From Tethya wilhelma (lineage: Eukaryota > Porifera > Demospongiae > Tethyida > Tethyidae), in assembly GCA_964030475.1 (NCBI GenBank), contig CAXIPT010000002.1:18436961-18500960 (forward strand): a DNA stretch of 64,000 nt, read 5' to 3'. Below, in pieces: positions 1 to 12,420 of this stretch. Numbering within the stretch: position 1 is the first letter of the stretch; every line of letters starts with the position of its first letter. Position numbers and translations under genes: made by a program. Under the pieces are notes generated by a model. That model was not told the DNA's origin. It ran no database searches and saw only the letters and a list, made by a program, of their open reading frames with translations.

Positions 1-169
1 GGACGTTGTTGTCGCTCGGCCCGTGGTCGGGCGGGTCCTGTTGGTTGAACTTGAAGCTGGCATCGCTGCCTGCGTTGTTGCTCTGCTCGAGAGACAAGGC
101 TTGGCAGGTGCTGTCCTTTGCTTGGCTGAAAAAGCACAGTGGCTTCAAATTGTCAGTGAACTTTGTCAG
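1..169. other. GC-rich exon-like fragment, strand uncertain
   Basis: This stretch is clearly more GC-rich than its surroundings and is open on both strands. On plus, a frame from base 2 runs hydrophobic (V, L and A rich) to 169, where CAG is followed by GTACTT, a possible donor. On minus, a good pyrimidine-tract acceptor ends at 126, so an exon 1-125 could begin there; its phase fits the EGF exon upstream on that strand and would encode a Ser/Thr/Pro/Ala-rich linker. I do not recognise either product and cannot choose between the strands. It may be part of the same gene as the EGF exon. Confidence 0.3.
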
Positions 170-388
170 GTACTTTGGTGCTAGCTGTTTATAGCGCTAA
201 TGAGCTTCTGTGTCCTGTGACCCATTATTAAGTATTGCCATGCGCATTGCCACACCCCCGGAAGTGGCCCCTTTGTACTGTTAACTCCATTTAAAGCGGG
301 AGCTTTAAATGCCATGCAATGGATGAGGTTGAGAATGATCTATAGCAGCTGTATACCATCTACTATAGAATGTAAACAATTTTTTTAC

Positions 389-517
389 CTTCACAAAAAG
401 TTCCAGTTCCTCTAAATCCTTCTGTGCATTGACAAGTGAAGGAGCCATATGTATCAATACAGGTGGCATTGCTTTCAGTGTGGCAGTTGTCATTCCCTAG
501 TTCACATTCATCTTGGT
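389..517 (-). CDS. Calcium-binding EGF-like module exon (partial gene)
   Basis: This is one symmetric phase 1-1 exon of 129 bases with AG before it and GT after it. It encodes 43 residues: [12 protein letters not shown] at the start, then [15 protein letters not shown] and a [10 protein letters not shown] end. The six cysteines, the D-x-D-E-C start and the Asn/Tyr-aromatic positions are those of a calcium-binding EGF domain, an extracellular interaction module. It lies 3' of the TM7 exon of the neighbouring receptor on the same strand. An EGF module after TM7 makes no topological sense, so it most likely belongs to the next gene to the left, whose remaining exons lie outside the window. An n at 589 separates the two. 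The domain call is firm; the gene is unknown. Confidence 0.75.
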
Positions 518-1085
518 CTATGAGGAAGAATAAATGGTAGCTCAATAGGTGACAAACATGCATAAACATACAATGAATTTAACATACTNCTACGAACGCT
601 AAGTTTAGAATAGTTTTAGGTGATCTATCGGAGGGATTTGGGAATTATAGCACAGAAGGTGAGTTATTTGCATGAATAGGTCTAAAAACCATGGCAATAA
701 ATGGTTTTTTGCAGCTAAATTACAAAATACTTACAAATTCAAGAATCCCTCCGATGAAAACTTAGTTAGTACGCTAAAGTTTACCCTTAACTATATAAGG
801 CTGCTTATTGCTATGATCTTCATAGTTGGCAAACTCAATTTAGTGTTTTTCATATGCCTAATTGAGTATTCATTTATTCGTAGTTAATTAAATATTTGCA
901 GTTAATTAATCTGTTAAGATACTGAAAATAGATTATAGTTTTATTATATATACAAATATTTGATACTAGTTTTCTGGTTTCTGAATTATCTGCATTGGAA
1001 ATTCATGCAAAATTTGCTGCAAAATCTGGTGGGACATGCCTTAAGGGCCCTGAGTTAACTCTAAACATTGTATGACCATTCACAC
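518..1085. other. Stretch with no supported gene
   Basis: AT-rich sequence between the EGF exon and the TM7 exon of paralogue A, with an assembly n at 589. The TM7 exon should be followed here by a short exon continuing the helix. The only acceptor-like site close by, near 1050, leads into a stop after two codons. I find no other exon. Confidence 0.5.
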
Positions 1086-4000
1086 CTGAAATGCTACGGC
1101 AATGGTAAAGATGTATGCAAGTGGTATAAGGCTCTCATGAAAGATCACTGCACCTACAATCCACGTTAGCCCCATGATTATGGTGAGAGATATGGCTGAC
1201 TTTATCCACTGTCCGCATGCATTATGGAAGAAAAAGTGTATTATAGTGTGTTCGTGATTCGTTTGCAGTGTCACACATGGTGCTTGTTCCACTCACATAA
1301 CATACTGTCTTTTGCTTTGATTAATGATTGACTTTTTACATTGCCTTTGAAGAATTACCAAGGACATGATAAAAAATCCAAGATTTATCTACTCGAATGA
1401 ATGCAACCAAGATAAACAATTTATTAATTCAGGAATGATAAATTCACAAACAAATAAGCAAACAATTCCCTTGAGAATAAAACAACTGTCTTACCAGAAT
1501 AATAATTATGACGGGAACATTGAAGCTCCAAATAAAGTGAGTTTTGTGATTCAGCCAGCATCTGAGGTAAAGAATATCTACCATAAACCACTACTGAGGA
1601 GGTTATGTATGGAAGAAAAACATACGCCAAAATTGATGTCGAGTCTTCCTTTATGTAGTAGTGTGTTTTACCATGCAAGAGAAAACCAATTGGTACAGAG
1701 ATCACCATAATGTAGAGAAGAGGAAAGCCTGAATAAAGGATGAAACAAAGTTGTGATTCACATGCATACAGATTGTGGTCATGGCAACAATACCATAGCT
1801 GACGATAGTAAAGATAATGACATAGACTTTCTTGGATGATTCTGAAACAAAGACCTTCACTAGCACCACATAGAGCACCACCCCTTCCATCAACATCCAC
1901 ATGAAGCTGACCAGATACAAGTACTGTAAGAGCACACCAATGAAGGCACATGCATCCTGTATAGAGGGGAATCAACAATCTCTGTACTAACAACATTACA
2001 CAATATCATTAAGGGAAATTGATCACCAAAAACTACCCGAAATGGCAATACCAGATTCCACGGTACATTACGGTACAGACCATGTAACTGTAGGCTATAA
2101 ACCACAAAGTGTAGTCTACGAATCATAGTAAGCTTTCACTATATTATGACAGTAGAATGCTGCAAAAAAACCACAATGCCCAAATAAGGCCGGCTTGAAT
2201 TAGCTTCATGCACATGTACTTGTAACTTCCAAACTATATATATGTTAGATCTTCCACAAAACTACATCAGAGTTGGAAGTTGTATCACAATAATACCAGT
2301 TTGTGCTCACAGAGAGGATTAACACAATAATGTGCATGTGTACCTTATTGGTTGTTTTGTCAATGCCTATGACAAACACAAGATGAGATGCTATCAGGCT
2401 CAAGCACAAATTAATGTGAATGAAGTTTCGCATACTCCAGAGAGATCTGTATGGTATTTACTTGTGAGCATTAACGTGTTGAGAAGGTTCTATAGATGTA
2501 AGACTTACTTAAAACAGATGAATACCAGTGCAGTCAATGTAAGAGTAACAAATGAAACTGATATACCAATATAGCCAATTATCTGTAGCCGAAATGCATC
2601 ATCTGGAGGGATCTAAGCAAAAAAAATTTATGAAATCTTATGTTTTGCAATGGTCTAGCCAACAGCTAGGCCTTCTCCTTGATGTTCTTTACCAGGAAAT
2701 ATAACAAGTAGCAAAAATTTTAAAAAATTAGCAGTGTAGGAATGGGCAGTGCTGTAAAAAGTATTGGAACAAGGCATGTCTCAATTTCGGGCACATGACT
2801 ACTTCATTTTCATTTTTGATCCCTCAATTATTGTTGTCAATGGTTTCAGAATTACTATATATCTGTAGATGAAGTTTATCAGGTGAGCAACAGTATCACA
2901 TACTAATGGTTCAAATTCTTGCCAATCTTATCACTTGGCTAAATAGTGGAATAAAGTATAGCAGGCAGGATTAGATTATACTGCCCATGACTTGAACACA
3001 AAAAAAATGAAGTAGTCATGTGCCCGAAATTGAGACATGCCTTGTTCCAATACTTTTTACAGCACTGCCCATTCCTACACTGCTAATTTTTTAAAATTTT
3101 TGCTACTTGTTCATTCACTTTTTTCAACACTACAGTGTGAAGACTGCCGTTAGAGACTAGTTAGTCCCTACAAAAAGCTTGAGTAGCAGCTACATGCATT
3201 GTAATGCTAGAGTAACTAATGCGCATGCGCGTTCAATAACACGTGGATAAATAATGAATGACCTTTGAACTCTACCTGCAAGAAGATTGCTACGTTGAAA
3301 TACATGAATTTATATGCTAAGTTTCAAAGCTTTCTAGTTTTTGTTTAGGCTTATTTATGATGAAAACGAGTATCAAGGAACGCAGTTCCCTTGAAAAGGA
3401 CTTACCTAGTGCTGTCAAAGTTGGCTCCACACTTTCTGGTTCTCTGGAAACCGTGTTCAAGTAAGTCAGTCAGTACGTACGTACGTAAGTACGTTAGGAG
3501 AACAAAAATGGCACTATTGTGGCTTCCCACTAGCGCTCTCTACGAGTGCCCAGTGAAGTTTCTGTGAGCTTCAGCCCTTGCATGCAGTTGGTAATCTGTT
3601 GGGGAGAGCCTTTGAGCAAGTTTGAGGGCTTAATTTTGTTTTGCTAGATTTTTATGGTGAAAAACATTTTGTATTGGGTCTATGAGACATGTGGCCCATT
3701 CCTACTACCGTATACCGCTTAATTTTCGTGGTACTTAACTTTCGCGGTTTTCGCGGATCGAACGTTATCCGCGAAAATTGTTCAACGAAAAATTGCGTGC
3801 TCATATGCATGCGCAGACGAATGATATCAATCCGCGAAACTTATTCAACGAAAATTTGCAATAGCGCAATCCGCGAAAATTAAGTAACCTCGAAAATTAA
3901 GCGGTATACGGTATACGTACTACCGTACGTATGATATGCATACTGGTAAAGATTGTCAAAATTACAAAAACATGAGGAGATGGTTTGTAAAAAGAATGAG

Positions 4001-7000
4001 GCTTATCATCACTCACTCCAATGGGACTGAGAAGGATTGCAAAGTTAGTGAGATGATTGCATTCACAGACGGCCATTGTTGAGGAGGAATTCTCACGGTT
4101 CAACTCACAGCCAGTGGTGCTCCACTCTCCAGACACAGAATTGTTGGGAAGTCTAAACATATACCAAGATTGTTTACCCAATCTACTCAGGTGTATTGAA
4201 ACAATTAACTTACTGAATAAACTCCCAAAATGCACAAATTGCCTCTTGATTTTGAAGTTCCTGTGAGAAAAAAAGTATGACTAACTTCAGTACTCTACCT
4301 TTGAGGTACATCACCTTATGCTTTAGGTTTATTCTAATCAAGTCATCATCTTCAAGCTTTTGTGAGTTAGTGTCACAGTATGAACTGTCGTTGCAAACTA
4401 GTCTTGCTGAAATTATTGCCGATCCAACTATGGTATCATTATACCTGTATACAAAAAGTACAACAGTTTACCATGGTTATAATTTGCTGGTTTACAAGCC
4501 AGAAAGCTGAAGCTGTATTTACGTGCTGCATTGCAATATGACTTACCCTTCAAGTGTAGCTGGAAAAGATTGAGCCAGGTTTTCAAAATTATAGAAAAAC
4601 GATGTGAGTCTCACTGTTTGGATCGAATGCTCACACTAATTTCAACAATTGGTATACATTGAGCAGCATCAAATCTACACAGCATGCATACCTGATTCTG
4701 TTGCATTGATGATTTGAAATGGAAGAGCAATTGAATTGTTTTGAACATTTATGCTCACTGGACTAGGTTTATTAGAATTGATGTTCACTACGTTTAAATC
4801 TGGAAAATATTAAATGGAATTAATTAATATTAAATTGAACTGAAATTATGCGCCTCTTACATATTCCTTCACTAATGTTATGGAAGCCTTCATCATATGT
4901 CAGAGCTGATTCTTCATTAGCCATGAAGAAAGAGCTTGCCTCAGAATTGGAGATAAGAGCTTCACTATGCAATAGATCAACCTGCATGTACACCAATTAA
5001 TGGTATTAATCAGGTATAAAATACTCATGATCACTAATATTATTGCTAAATTCTCACATGTTTAATTTTCACCATTTTGAATAATAGAGTTAAATGTTAA
5101 CACATAATTTATGGCATCTGTATCATACGTACGGTAGTACATATAGTATATAGGAATGGGCCAACTGCCCCATTAACACAATACAATATGTTTATCACCA
5201 TAAAAATTTAGTAAAACAAAGCCTTCAAAATTGCTCAGAAACTCTCTTAGGCAGATTACCAACTGCTTGTAAGACCTAAAGCTCACAGAAACTTTCCAAA
5301 GCACTCGTAGAGAGTGCTATGGTTGGAAGCTACACCCACGCAATTTTGTTCCCACTTACTTACTTACTTACTGACTTACTTGAACTCAATTTCCAGAGAA
5401 ACAAAACGCATTGAGCTAGTTTTGACAACACAGAAAGCTATCTAGCTCTTGTTTTAACACATTCAGGCAGTAAATGAGGGTAAAAGATCCTAGTTCAGAT
5501 GAAAAGAAATTACTTGAAACTTCAGTATAAATTTGTGCAGTGTAGCCATTTTTTGTAGTAGAGTTCAAAGGTCGTTATCTTATCCACGGCATTTAATGCG
5601 CATGCGCATTAGCCTACTGTTTAGTCATGTAAATTTTTCTATTACTCAAGCTTTTTGTAGAGTCTCCAATAGTCTCCATGTATGCTCACACTATAGTGAT
5701 AAAAAAAAGTGAAGAAACAAATAGTAAAAATTTCAAAAAAATTAGCAGTGTTGGAATGGACAGTGCTATAAAAAGTAAGGAAACAAGGCATGTCTCGATT
5801 TCGGCACATGACTACTTCATTTTTATGCCCAAGTCTTGGAATCTAACCTAGGTTGCCTGCTTTGCCCCACTTAGCTAGCCAATTGATTAGCAAGAGTTTG
5901 AATCATGATATATAATTATACAGATCATCTTATTCAGTGTAAATTTATGACAGGATGCACAAGTGATCAATGATGAGGGCTCAAAACTGAAAATGAAGTA
6001 GTCATGTGCCGAAATTGAGACATGCCTTGTTTCCTTACTTTTTATAGCACTGCCCATTCCTACACTGCCTATTTTTTTTGAAATTTTTACTACTAGTACT
6101 ACTATATGAATATCCTTAATCTTGACCACCCATATCAGTGGCAAACCTATTATACGTACGGTAGTACGTATAGTAGGAATGGGCCACCACCCCCATTGAC
6201 ACAATACAAAATGTCTAGGCTTACAAATGTTTAGTAAAGGATAGCTAAGGTTTAAACCTTGCTAAGAAGCTTTCTCAGAGACTTTTCCTAATGTATGCAC
6301 TTAGAAAACCAAATGAAACTCCCCAGAACACTCTAAGAAAGCGCTTAGCGCGAAGCCACACAAATACATTTTTGTTCATTCTTACTTCCTCCCTAACTGA
6401 CTTACTTGAACACAATTTCCAGAGAAACAAAAAGCGTTGAGCCAACTTTGACTGTACATAGTAACTTGAATTCATCCGAACTACGAACCTTTACACTTAT
6501 TTTCTGTCTAAATATCACGAAACAAAAGCTAGGCAGCTTTTAAAACTTCAATGATATAAATTACTGTATACTGAAATGTAGCCATCTTGGTGTTGGTAAA
6601 GGTCGTCACATTTATATAGCAAACTTGACCACGTGGTTTGCATGCGCATGCGCATCCAATGTATATAGAGCAAGCACTTCTACTTTTTGTAGATACTGAT
6701 CAGTCTCTTGCAAAATTCACCTTAGTGTTGAAAAAAGTGCATGAACAATAGTAAAAATTTTATAAAAATAACAGTGTAGGAATTGGCAGTGCTGTAAAAA
6801 GCAAGGAAACAAGCCAAGACTCTGAATTTCGGCACATGACTACAAACTTCATTTTTTTGTGCCAAAGCCTTACAATCTCAAATGTAAGTTGCCTGCATGA
6901 CTGCTGATATACTTCATTTAATTTACAACAGGTAGACACAGGACTCTGTATACTATGATATGATGAAGACTGAAAATGAAGTAGTCATGTGCCGAAATTC

Positions 7001-10000
7001 AGAGTCTTGGCTTGTTTCCTTGCTTTTTACAGCACTGCCCATTCCTACACTGTTATTTTTATAAAATTTTTACTACTTGTATATACATGTAGTAATTATT
7101 GAGTACCAGACTGAGTGTGCTTGATGTTATCATATTAGTAGAAGTTTTCGTGGTAGTCTCTTCCTTGGTAGTGTCCATTGTAGTCTCCTTGCTGGTAGTG
7201 TCCATGGTAGTCTCCATGGTAGTGTCCACAGTAGTTTCTGTGTCCATGGCAGTTTCTGTAGTAGTGTCCATGGTAGTCTCCATGGTAGTTTCTCTTATAG
7301 TCTCCGTGGTAGTGTCCATGGTAGTCTCCGTGGTAGTGTTCGTGGCAATCTCCACGGTAGTGTCCATGGTAGTGCCCACAGTAGCGTCTGTGGCAGTCTC
7401 CATGGTAGTGTCCATGGTAGTGTCCGTGGTAGTATCTGTGGCAGTCTCCGTGGTAGTTTCTGTGTCAGTCTTTGTGGTAGTGTCCACAGTAGTGTCTGTG
7501 GTAGTGTCCAGAGTAGTGTCCGTGGTAGTGTCTGTGCCAGTGTCCACAGTAGTGTCCGTGGTAGTGTCCATGGTATCTCGGTTCACTGAAGCCATCACAA
7601 AATCGTTTATGTCACAAAACAGTACACCGTGAATACGAATTCTGATTACCTGTTTGATACATGATTGTCATAATTACTTCCCTATTGCCAAAATGAATGT
7701 TTGGTGGTAAGCTTGAGTTCACAAGTTGAATTGTAACATTCTTCATTCCATGACCAAAGCATTGCACATCTCCAGATTGGGTTCTAGTTGTGTCCATGTT
7801 TCCTTCACTTGACTCAGGGTAGAATGTCATAAATGGACTTAAGTAGTTACATTCTATAAGTCAGAAAACATTATACCGTATAGTGGGAAATTTCCATGGG
7901 GTGCAAATTTTCTTTATTTTCGTGACTAACCCCTGAGTCACGAAATTTTCCCTCCCACGAAAATTTTTCTGAGGTCAAAGGTCACGATTCTTGCCACGTG
8001 CACATTGTCAAAAGCTTCAGTTCTCTGTCTCTTGCCTGTCCTTTTAAGAAGTTTGCAGTCTAAGTAGCTAGTATCTAGCTAGAATAGTATTCTACATGTA
8101 TAGACCTTTTCCACGCGCAGGGAAAAATGGTGCAAAACTGGTGGAAGTGACGATTTATGACACTTTATGGCACTGGCCACGCCCATTGGTGGGCAAGCGA
8201 ATGGAGTTTTGTACTGGCTGACACTAGAGGCCAAGTTTAGTACAAGCAAAAGAGCCTTCTACTGAAAACAGAATCAGCAAGCGATCGAGATAAAACATGA
8301 AGAAGGATCCATACTAACTTAGAAAAGTTACAAATCAGAGAAAACAGCACCATTTTACAAAAGAAACAGCATGCAAAGCCTCCATGAACAGGACTTACTC
8401 GTGTTTTCAGATATATAGTACATTTTATGTGACCCAGAGTTAGTTTGAAATTACCTTAGAAGCTTGTTGATGTATCACTCCGCACTAAAGTGCATTTTTC
8501 AAGCTTGCTCGTATCACTATAGTACTAATTTGCCCACCAAGGGGCGTGTCCCTTGTCATAAGTGGTCATAAAACATCATCCATCTCATTAAAATCACTGT
8601 TTTTCCCGCGCGTGGAAAAGGTCTATACCACAGCAGATAAACTGTCACAAGACCTTCAAATGCTGTAAGTTGGAGATACTTGAGTCACGAAAATTAAAAA
8701 CACGAATATTTTCTTCTGAAGCGCAGTCTAGACTTTTTACGAAAATTTACACCTCCAAAAATTCCCGCTATACGGTACACACACCATACAGTTGTATAGT
8801 GGGATTTGGTGGATTTTATTAGCTTGTTACCAATACCTGCATCAGAGATATTAATTAAAATATCAAAGGTACTTCCAATTCTTATCATCGGCTCAGTTGA
8901 TAGAGACACATTCAAAGAAAAAGAACTTGTATTTCCAGTAGTGTTCACTGTTTGTGGCCCAGTGATGGATATGGTGGCAGCTGCAAATGAATTTTAGGTA
9001 TGCAATGTCATGTGCTTGTATCCTGGCACTAACAGCTGCAATGATATTATTATTATTATTATTATTATTATTAGTTGTCATACTATCTGAATCTCTGACT
9101 CTTAATGTCACAGATTTGTCTTTAAAAAAGACCCTTCTAGAAGGCTCATGTTCAACTCTAAGCTCGATGCATTCATCTAATTCCACAAGATCATCTGGTG
9201 TTATGGTTATATTAAAACCAACAGTTGTGTTACTCTTATCACCAGCCACGAAACTTTGGTTAGTGGGTTGAACATCATAGTCATCACCTAGTAATGTGAA
9301 AAGCAATAGTATAATTATGGCACAGGCTGTTTACTGTTATACTTTACAGAGGTGTGCATAAGAGAATCAATGATAGTAATGATTATAGCTCATATCAATA
9401 ATTTTTGCACTGTGTAACTGACTTGCATCTCTTCCATTCCTTGGTGCTATAGTTAGCAACAGCTCTCTTCCTAATGTTAGGTTATGCTTTTCTGGCTGTA
9501 TGGTTAGCAACACAGTAAACATCAGCGTCATAACACTGTCTTCAGGTTCAATTATGAATTCTTGTAGCTCATCAACCATGATAGATAATTGAAGAGCTGT
9601 GAAATGTACAAGTACCATAATAAATACCAATATTGTATGATCCTCATTATAGAAGTCATTGTTCCCTGATTCATACAGCACTGACCAGCCTACGTACCAG
9701 AGCATTCAACTCTAATGTTATCAGAGTGGCCACATTCATGTTGTGATGTGAGGTTACATTCCGTCAGTTTACTTTCATTCCCAGTACAAGATACTTCATT
9801 CAAATAGACTGGTATGACTGGGTCAACTGGGTCAGTAATGTTTCCAATGATTGGGTCCTCTTGTATCCAGGTGATTTCACTGACTTGTCTGCACACCACA
9901 TGTGCTTCTGTAGCAGTCCATCCCTTGCCACAGACTGATCTCCAAACACGATTATAACAGATTTCCACTCTTCCTCTATGGAAGTTTGTATTACCATCCT

Positions 10001-12329
10001 GCGTTATTAGTCTGACATCTCCATCTTTGCAACCTAAGTAAAAACTGTAGTACTTCACACGGAAAACTATGCTCGAGAATTTCATTTATGAATTCCACAC
10101 ACTGATAGATTGTTAGTGATGAGAAACATGCATGTGTCATAATTATGGCACTATAGTTATATATAGAGCCCACAAAACTAGGTATATACAAAAACATACC
10201 ACATACCACATTGGTCAGTGAAACAAATACAGAATGAGTCTTCAGTGCTGATGCCAGTATCTAAGAGGTGTGTATCAACAGTGACTGCAATATATAATGA
10301 AGTAGTGAATCAATTTAATGCATACCTGAGGCTGTCTCTTTACAGCGGTCCAGGTCTGTGGTACATAAGCAGATGATATTATTATACTCATTACAATAGT
10401 TCTTATGCAACTTCTCAAGACCTACAGAGAGATTGAGACCACATTGTCAGGATATTGTACTAAATTTTCTGTATATTTTTATTCATAAGCAATGTCTTAA
10501 GTACGAATTGCTGACCAGCGCAATTAGTTCTATCTTCAACTGTAGTCCGGTTGTTGTAGATGGGACAAATAGTATCATCAGTCTCAGCTTCATTCACTTT
10601 AATATAATCAATTGTCGATGAATCATAGCTTGTACACAAATCATTTGTACTGTTCTCTACATTTAAATACAATGAAAAGAAAAATTGGCCATCTTGCTTT
10701 ATTGCATTATAGTGCATGTATGTGTGAGATCTCGATCTACCAAATAACTATAATTGACTTACCAGTTGAAGAGTCACAGACGATAAAATCAGCCACTGTA
10801 GAATCTCCACTGTCAACCTCACTGGTATTGTATAAGTAGAAAACAGTGTCATCTTCACCACAGTTGTCCATCTTGAGGCTGACACTGTAACCATTATCTT
10901 GAGGTGGGGCTGTTGTAGTCTCCTCTGTCCCTTCATATGCAAGCAGTACATGAGTTGAGTTACTTAATTAAAACTAGTACAGCATATAGCTCAAGTAATC
11001 TGTGTTCACATTCGATCAGCATTAATCCTAAATCAATACATAATAGTAGTGTATATGCACCTTGTAATCCTTCTGTTGCTGAGGTAGTCCATTCCCTCTC
11101 TGTTGCGTGAGTAGTCCCTTCCCCCCCTGTTGTTATAGTTGTTGCTTGAGACATAAGCATATGTGACTGGTTTTGAAACAAATCTCCATAGTTAGGAGCA
11201 CACCTTGTATAGATAGATATATATGTAGATCGTGCCAGTGAAAGTAGTGTACATATGTAACATAATTATTCTCCATTGCCACAGTGACATATATACTCAC
11301 AAACATGATGTTGTAATTATTATTGTTTGCCAATTGAGTGTGTAAATCAAATTATATAGGATTATATACAATATAAAAGTTATGTACTCAAAGCAAAGTG
11401 TAAAATTAGTATAATAAAAATTATGCAATCAGTTTACATATAACTCAAACACAGGCGGAGGGGAAGATGCTCAAATGCTTGCAGGTATATATACAGATAT
11501 AAACCATACGCTTATACTCTGAACATCAATATCAATGGTTGTTAGGCTCCTCCTCAGCACTTACTATGTAACTTGTGATAAACATTCAGATTGACTAAAA
11601 TTTTTCTACTGGATCTTATATAGTTTTCCAGCCACACAAACCACAATTACATTGCAATAAGAATATAGCTTACATAATAGTAGTGAAGTTCTCCTCACTC
11701 CCACCATGGTTGAATATTACTGTACTGTTGTCCATCTCCTTAATCTCACATTTATTACCATCACACTTTGTTGTAATCCAGCTGGAGAAGCTCTTAATAA
11801 ATCTGAGTTGTAGACTGTCCTGTTGAGGATCACCACAGAAGTATAACTTTTTTTTATAACATCCAACGAGAACTGAATTAATAATGCTCTGACATTCGGA
11901 CCCACTGGCTGAAAAGATTGCTGCAATTCTTGCATTTCCACCTGTGCATCCCATAGACTCAATGGTCCTGTATGAATTAATACATATTATTGAAGATGTT
12001 AAATTGATTACACTCCCAAGGAGCACTCTAGACTCTTGTGTGTAGAATTTTGTAACAAATTACATGGTTTCAATTTCTAACTTGGTTCCACATAATATGT
12101 CTAAATGCTGTAAGACAGTCATAGTACTGTGTTGTTAACAAACTTACACTAGGTTTGTAGTTCCCTCAGGGCATGAAGATCCACCATCTTTACACATACC
12201 AGTAAGGTTTGTACAGCAGGATCCAGCAGTGCACTCCATTAATCGTGGTAATTTATTACTTTGAGTGCTACAAAACTGAACTGTGTTGGCTATTAGAGCT
12301 AACCACAGAGTAAAAACAATTCTTATCAT
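1086..12329 (-). CDS. Adhesion GPCR, paralogue A (SRCR, Calx-beta, Thr stalk, GAIN/GPS, 7TM)
   Basis: Twenty-four exons join in phase to about 1288 residues: 12148-12329, 11674-11967, 11061-11203, 10763-10924, 10516-10656, 10326-10421, 10207-10260, 9698-10033, 9423-9596, 9084-9287, 8837-8980, 7650-7853, 7107-7585, 4861-4981, 4692-4799, 4547-4613, 4294-4444, 4214-4260, 4017-4152, 2509-2612, 2344-2446, 1762-1956, 1495-1590, 1086-1208. Order: signal peptide (1-25), Cys-rich module (30-210), more Cys-rich exons, SRCR (357-469), Calx-beta-like (470-600), Thr-rich stalk (711-871), GAIN (871-1035), GPS (1036-1081), seven TM helices. TM3 carries WMLMEGVVLY and TM6 GLTWIVG, as in family B2 receptors. 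Known for the family: self-cleavage at the GPS leaves an extracellular fragment held on a signalling 7TM part. Odd: no exon for the TM5-TM6 loop and no recognisable C-terminal tail was found. The start is the first ATG, before a hydrophobic leader. Confidence 0.85.
2706..3938. mobile_element. Composite foldback element, copy 1 (arm to the right), with nested element
   Basis: A near-perfect inverted repeat (about 130 bases per arm, outer bases acaagtag) occupies 2706-3110 and is followed by a roughly 600-base arm ending in the palindromic tail tacgtactaccgtacgtatg. The same two-part unit recurs through the window. No ORF is present, so it is non-autonomous. It lies in the intron between the GPS and TM1 exons of paralogue A. 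Confidence 0.8.
3706..3911. mobile_element. Small inverted-repeat element nested in copy 1
   Basis: Starts accgtataccgcttaatttt and ends with the reverse complement; TA flanks it on both sides. It splits the tactatacgtac terminus that is intact in other copies of the host element, so it inserted later. No coding capacity. Confidence 0.75.
4017..4260 (-). other. GPS autoproteolysis motif of paralogue A
   Basis: Two exons (4214-4260 and 4017-4152) carry all four GPS cysteines: ICAFWEF, then WSTTGC, then CECNHLTNFAILL. In this family the chain is cut between Leu and Thr of HLT, and the Thr-led strand becomes the tethered agonist. Every key residue is present, so cleavage is expected. TM1 begins about 12 residues further on, in exon 2509-2612. 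Confidence 0.88.
5123..6093. mobile_element. Composite foldback element, copy 2
   Basis: The arm (5123-5715) starts with the palindromic tail tcatacgtacggtag and is followed by the inverted-repeat part (5716-6093). It sits in the intron between the Thr stalk and GAIN exons of paralogue A. Confidence 0.8.
6151..7080. mobile_element. Composite foldback element, copy 3
   Basis: Same architecture as copy 2, only about 60 bases further on: an arm, then inverted repeats from about 6749 to 7080. Its inverted repeats carry a private variant (caagccaagactctg) present in both arms. Confidence 0.8.
7107..7585 (-). repeat. Coding 12-bp minisatellite: Thr-rich stalk of paralogue A
   Basis: About 38 degenerate copies of a 12-base unit (plus strand: gtagtgtccatg and variants) fill this exon. 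On minus they encode a four-residue repeat of the type D/E-T-T-x, giving about 159 residues dominated by Thr with Asp and Glu. The exon is in phase with both neighbours (phase 1 in, phase 0 out), so the array is coding. It likely forms an extended, O-glycosylated stalk between the Calx-beta region and GAIN. Paralogues B and C have no equivalent. The complementary open frame on plus is only its shadow. Confidence 0.85.
7874..8777. mobile_element. Inverted-repeat element with a second element nested inside
   Basis: The termini are taccgtatagtggg and its inverse, flanked by TA. The interior has a different inverted-repeat element at 8101-8625 (tagaccttttccacgcg and inverse, also TA-flanked). Both lie in the intron between exons 8837-8980 and 7650-7853 of paralogue A. 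Paralogue B lacks them at the equivalent site. Confidence 0.75.
8101..8625. mobile_element. Nested inverted-repeat element
   Basis: A TIR of about 25 bases with tagaccttttccac at one end and gtggaaaaggtcta at the other. No ORF. It interrupts the surrounding element. Confidence 0.7.
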
Positions 12330-12420
12330 GACAACAGTAAGATTTCAAAGCTTGCTGGAGACACTTTAAGTTCTGAATGTCATTAAGACTATACACACCA
12401 CAGTCTCTTGCTATTGTAAA

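Noticed and set aside
7099..7632. Plus-strand open frame of Val/Ser repeats
   Set aside because: It is the complement of the coding Thr-stalk array on minus, which joins in phase to exons on both sides.
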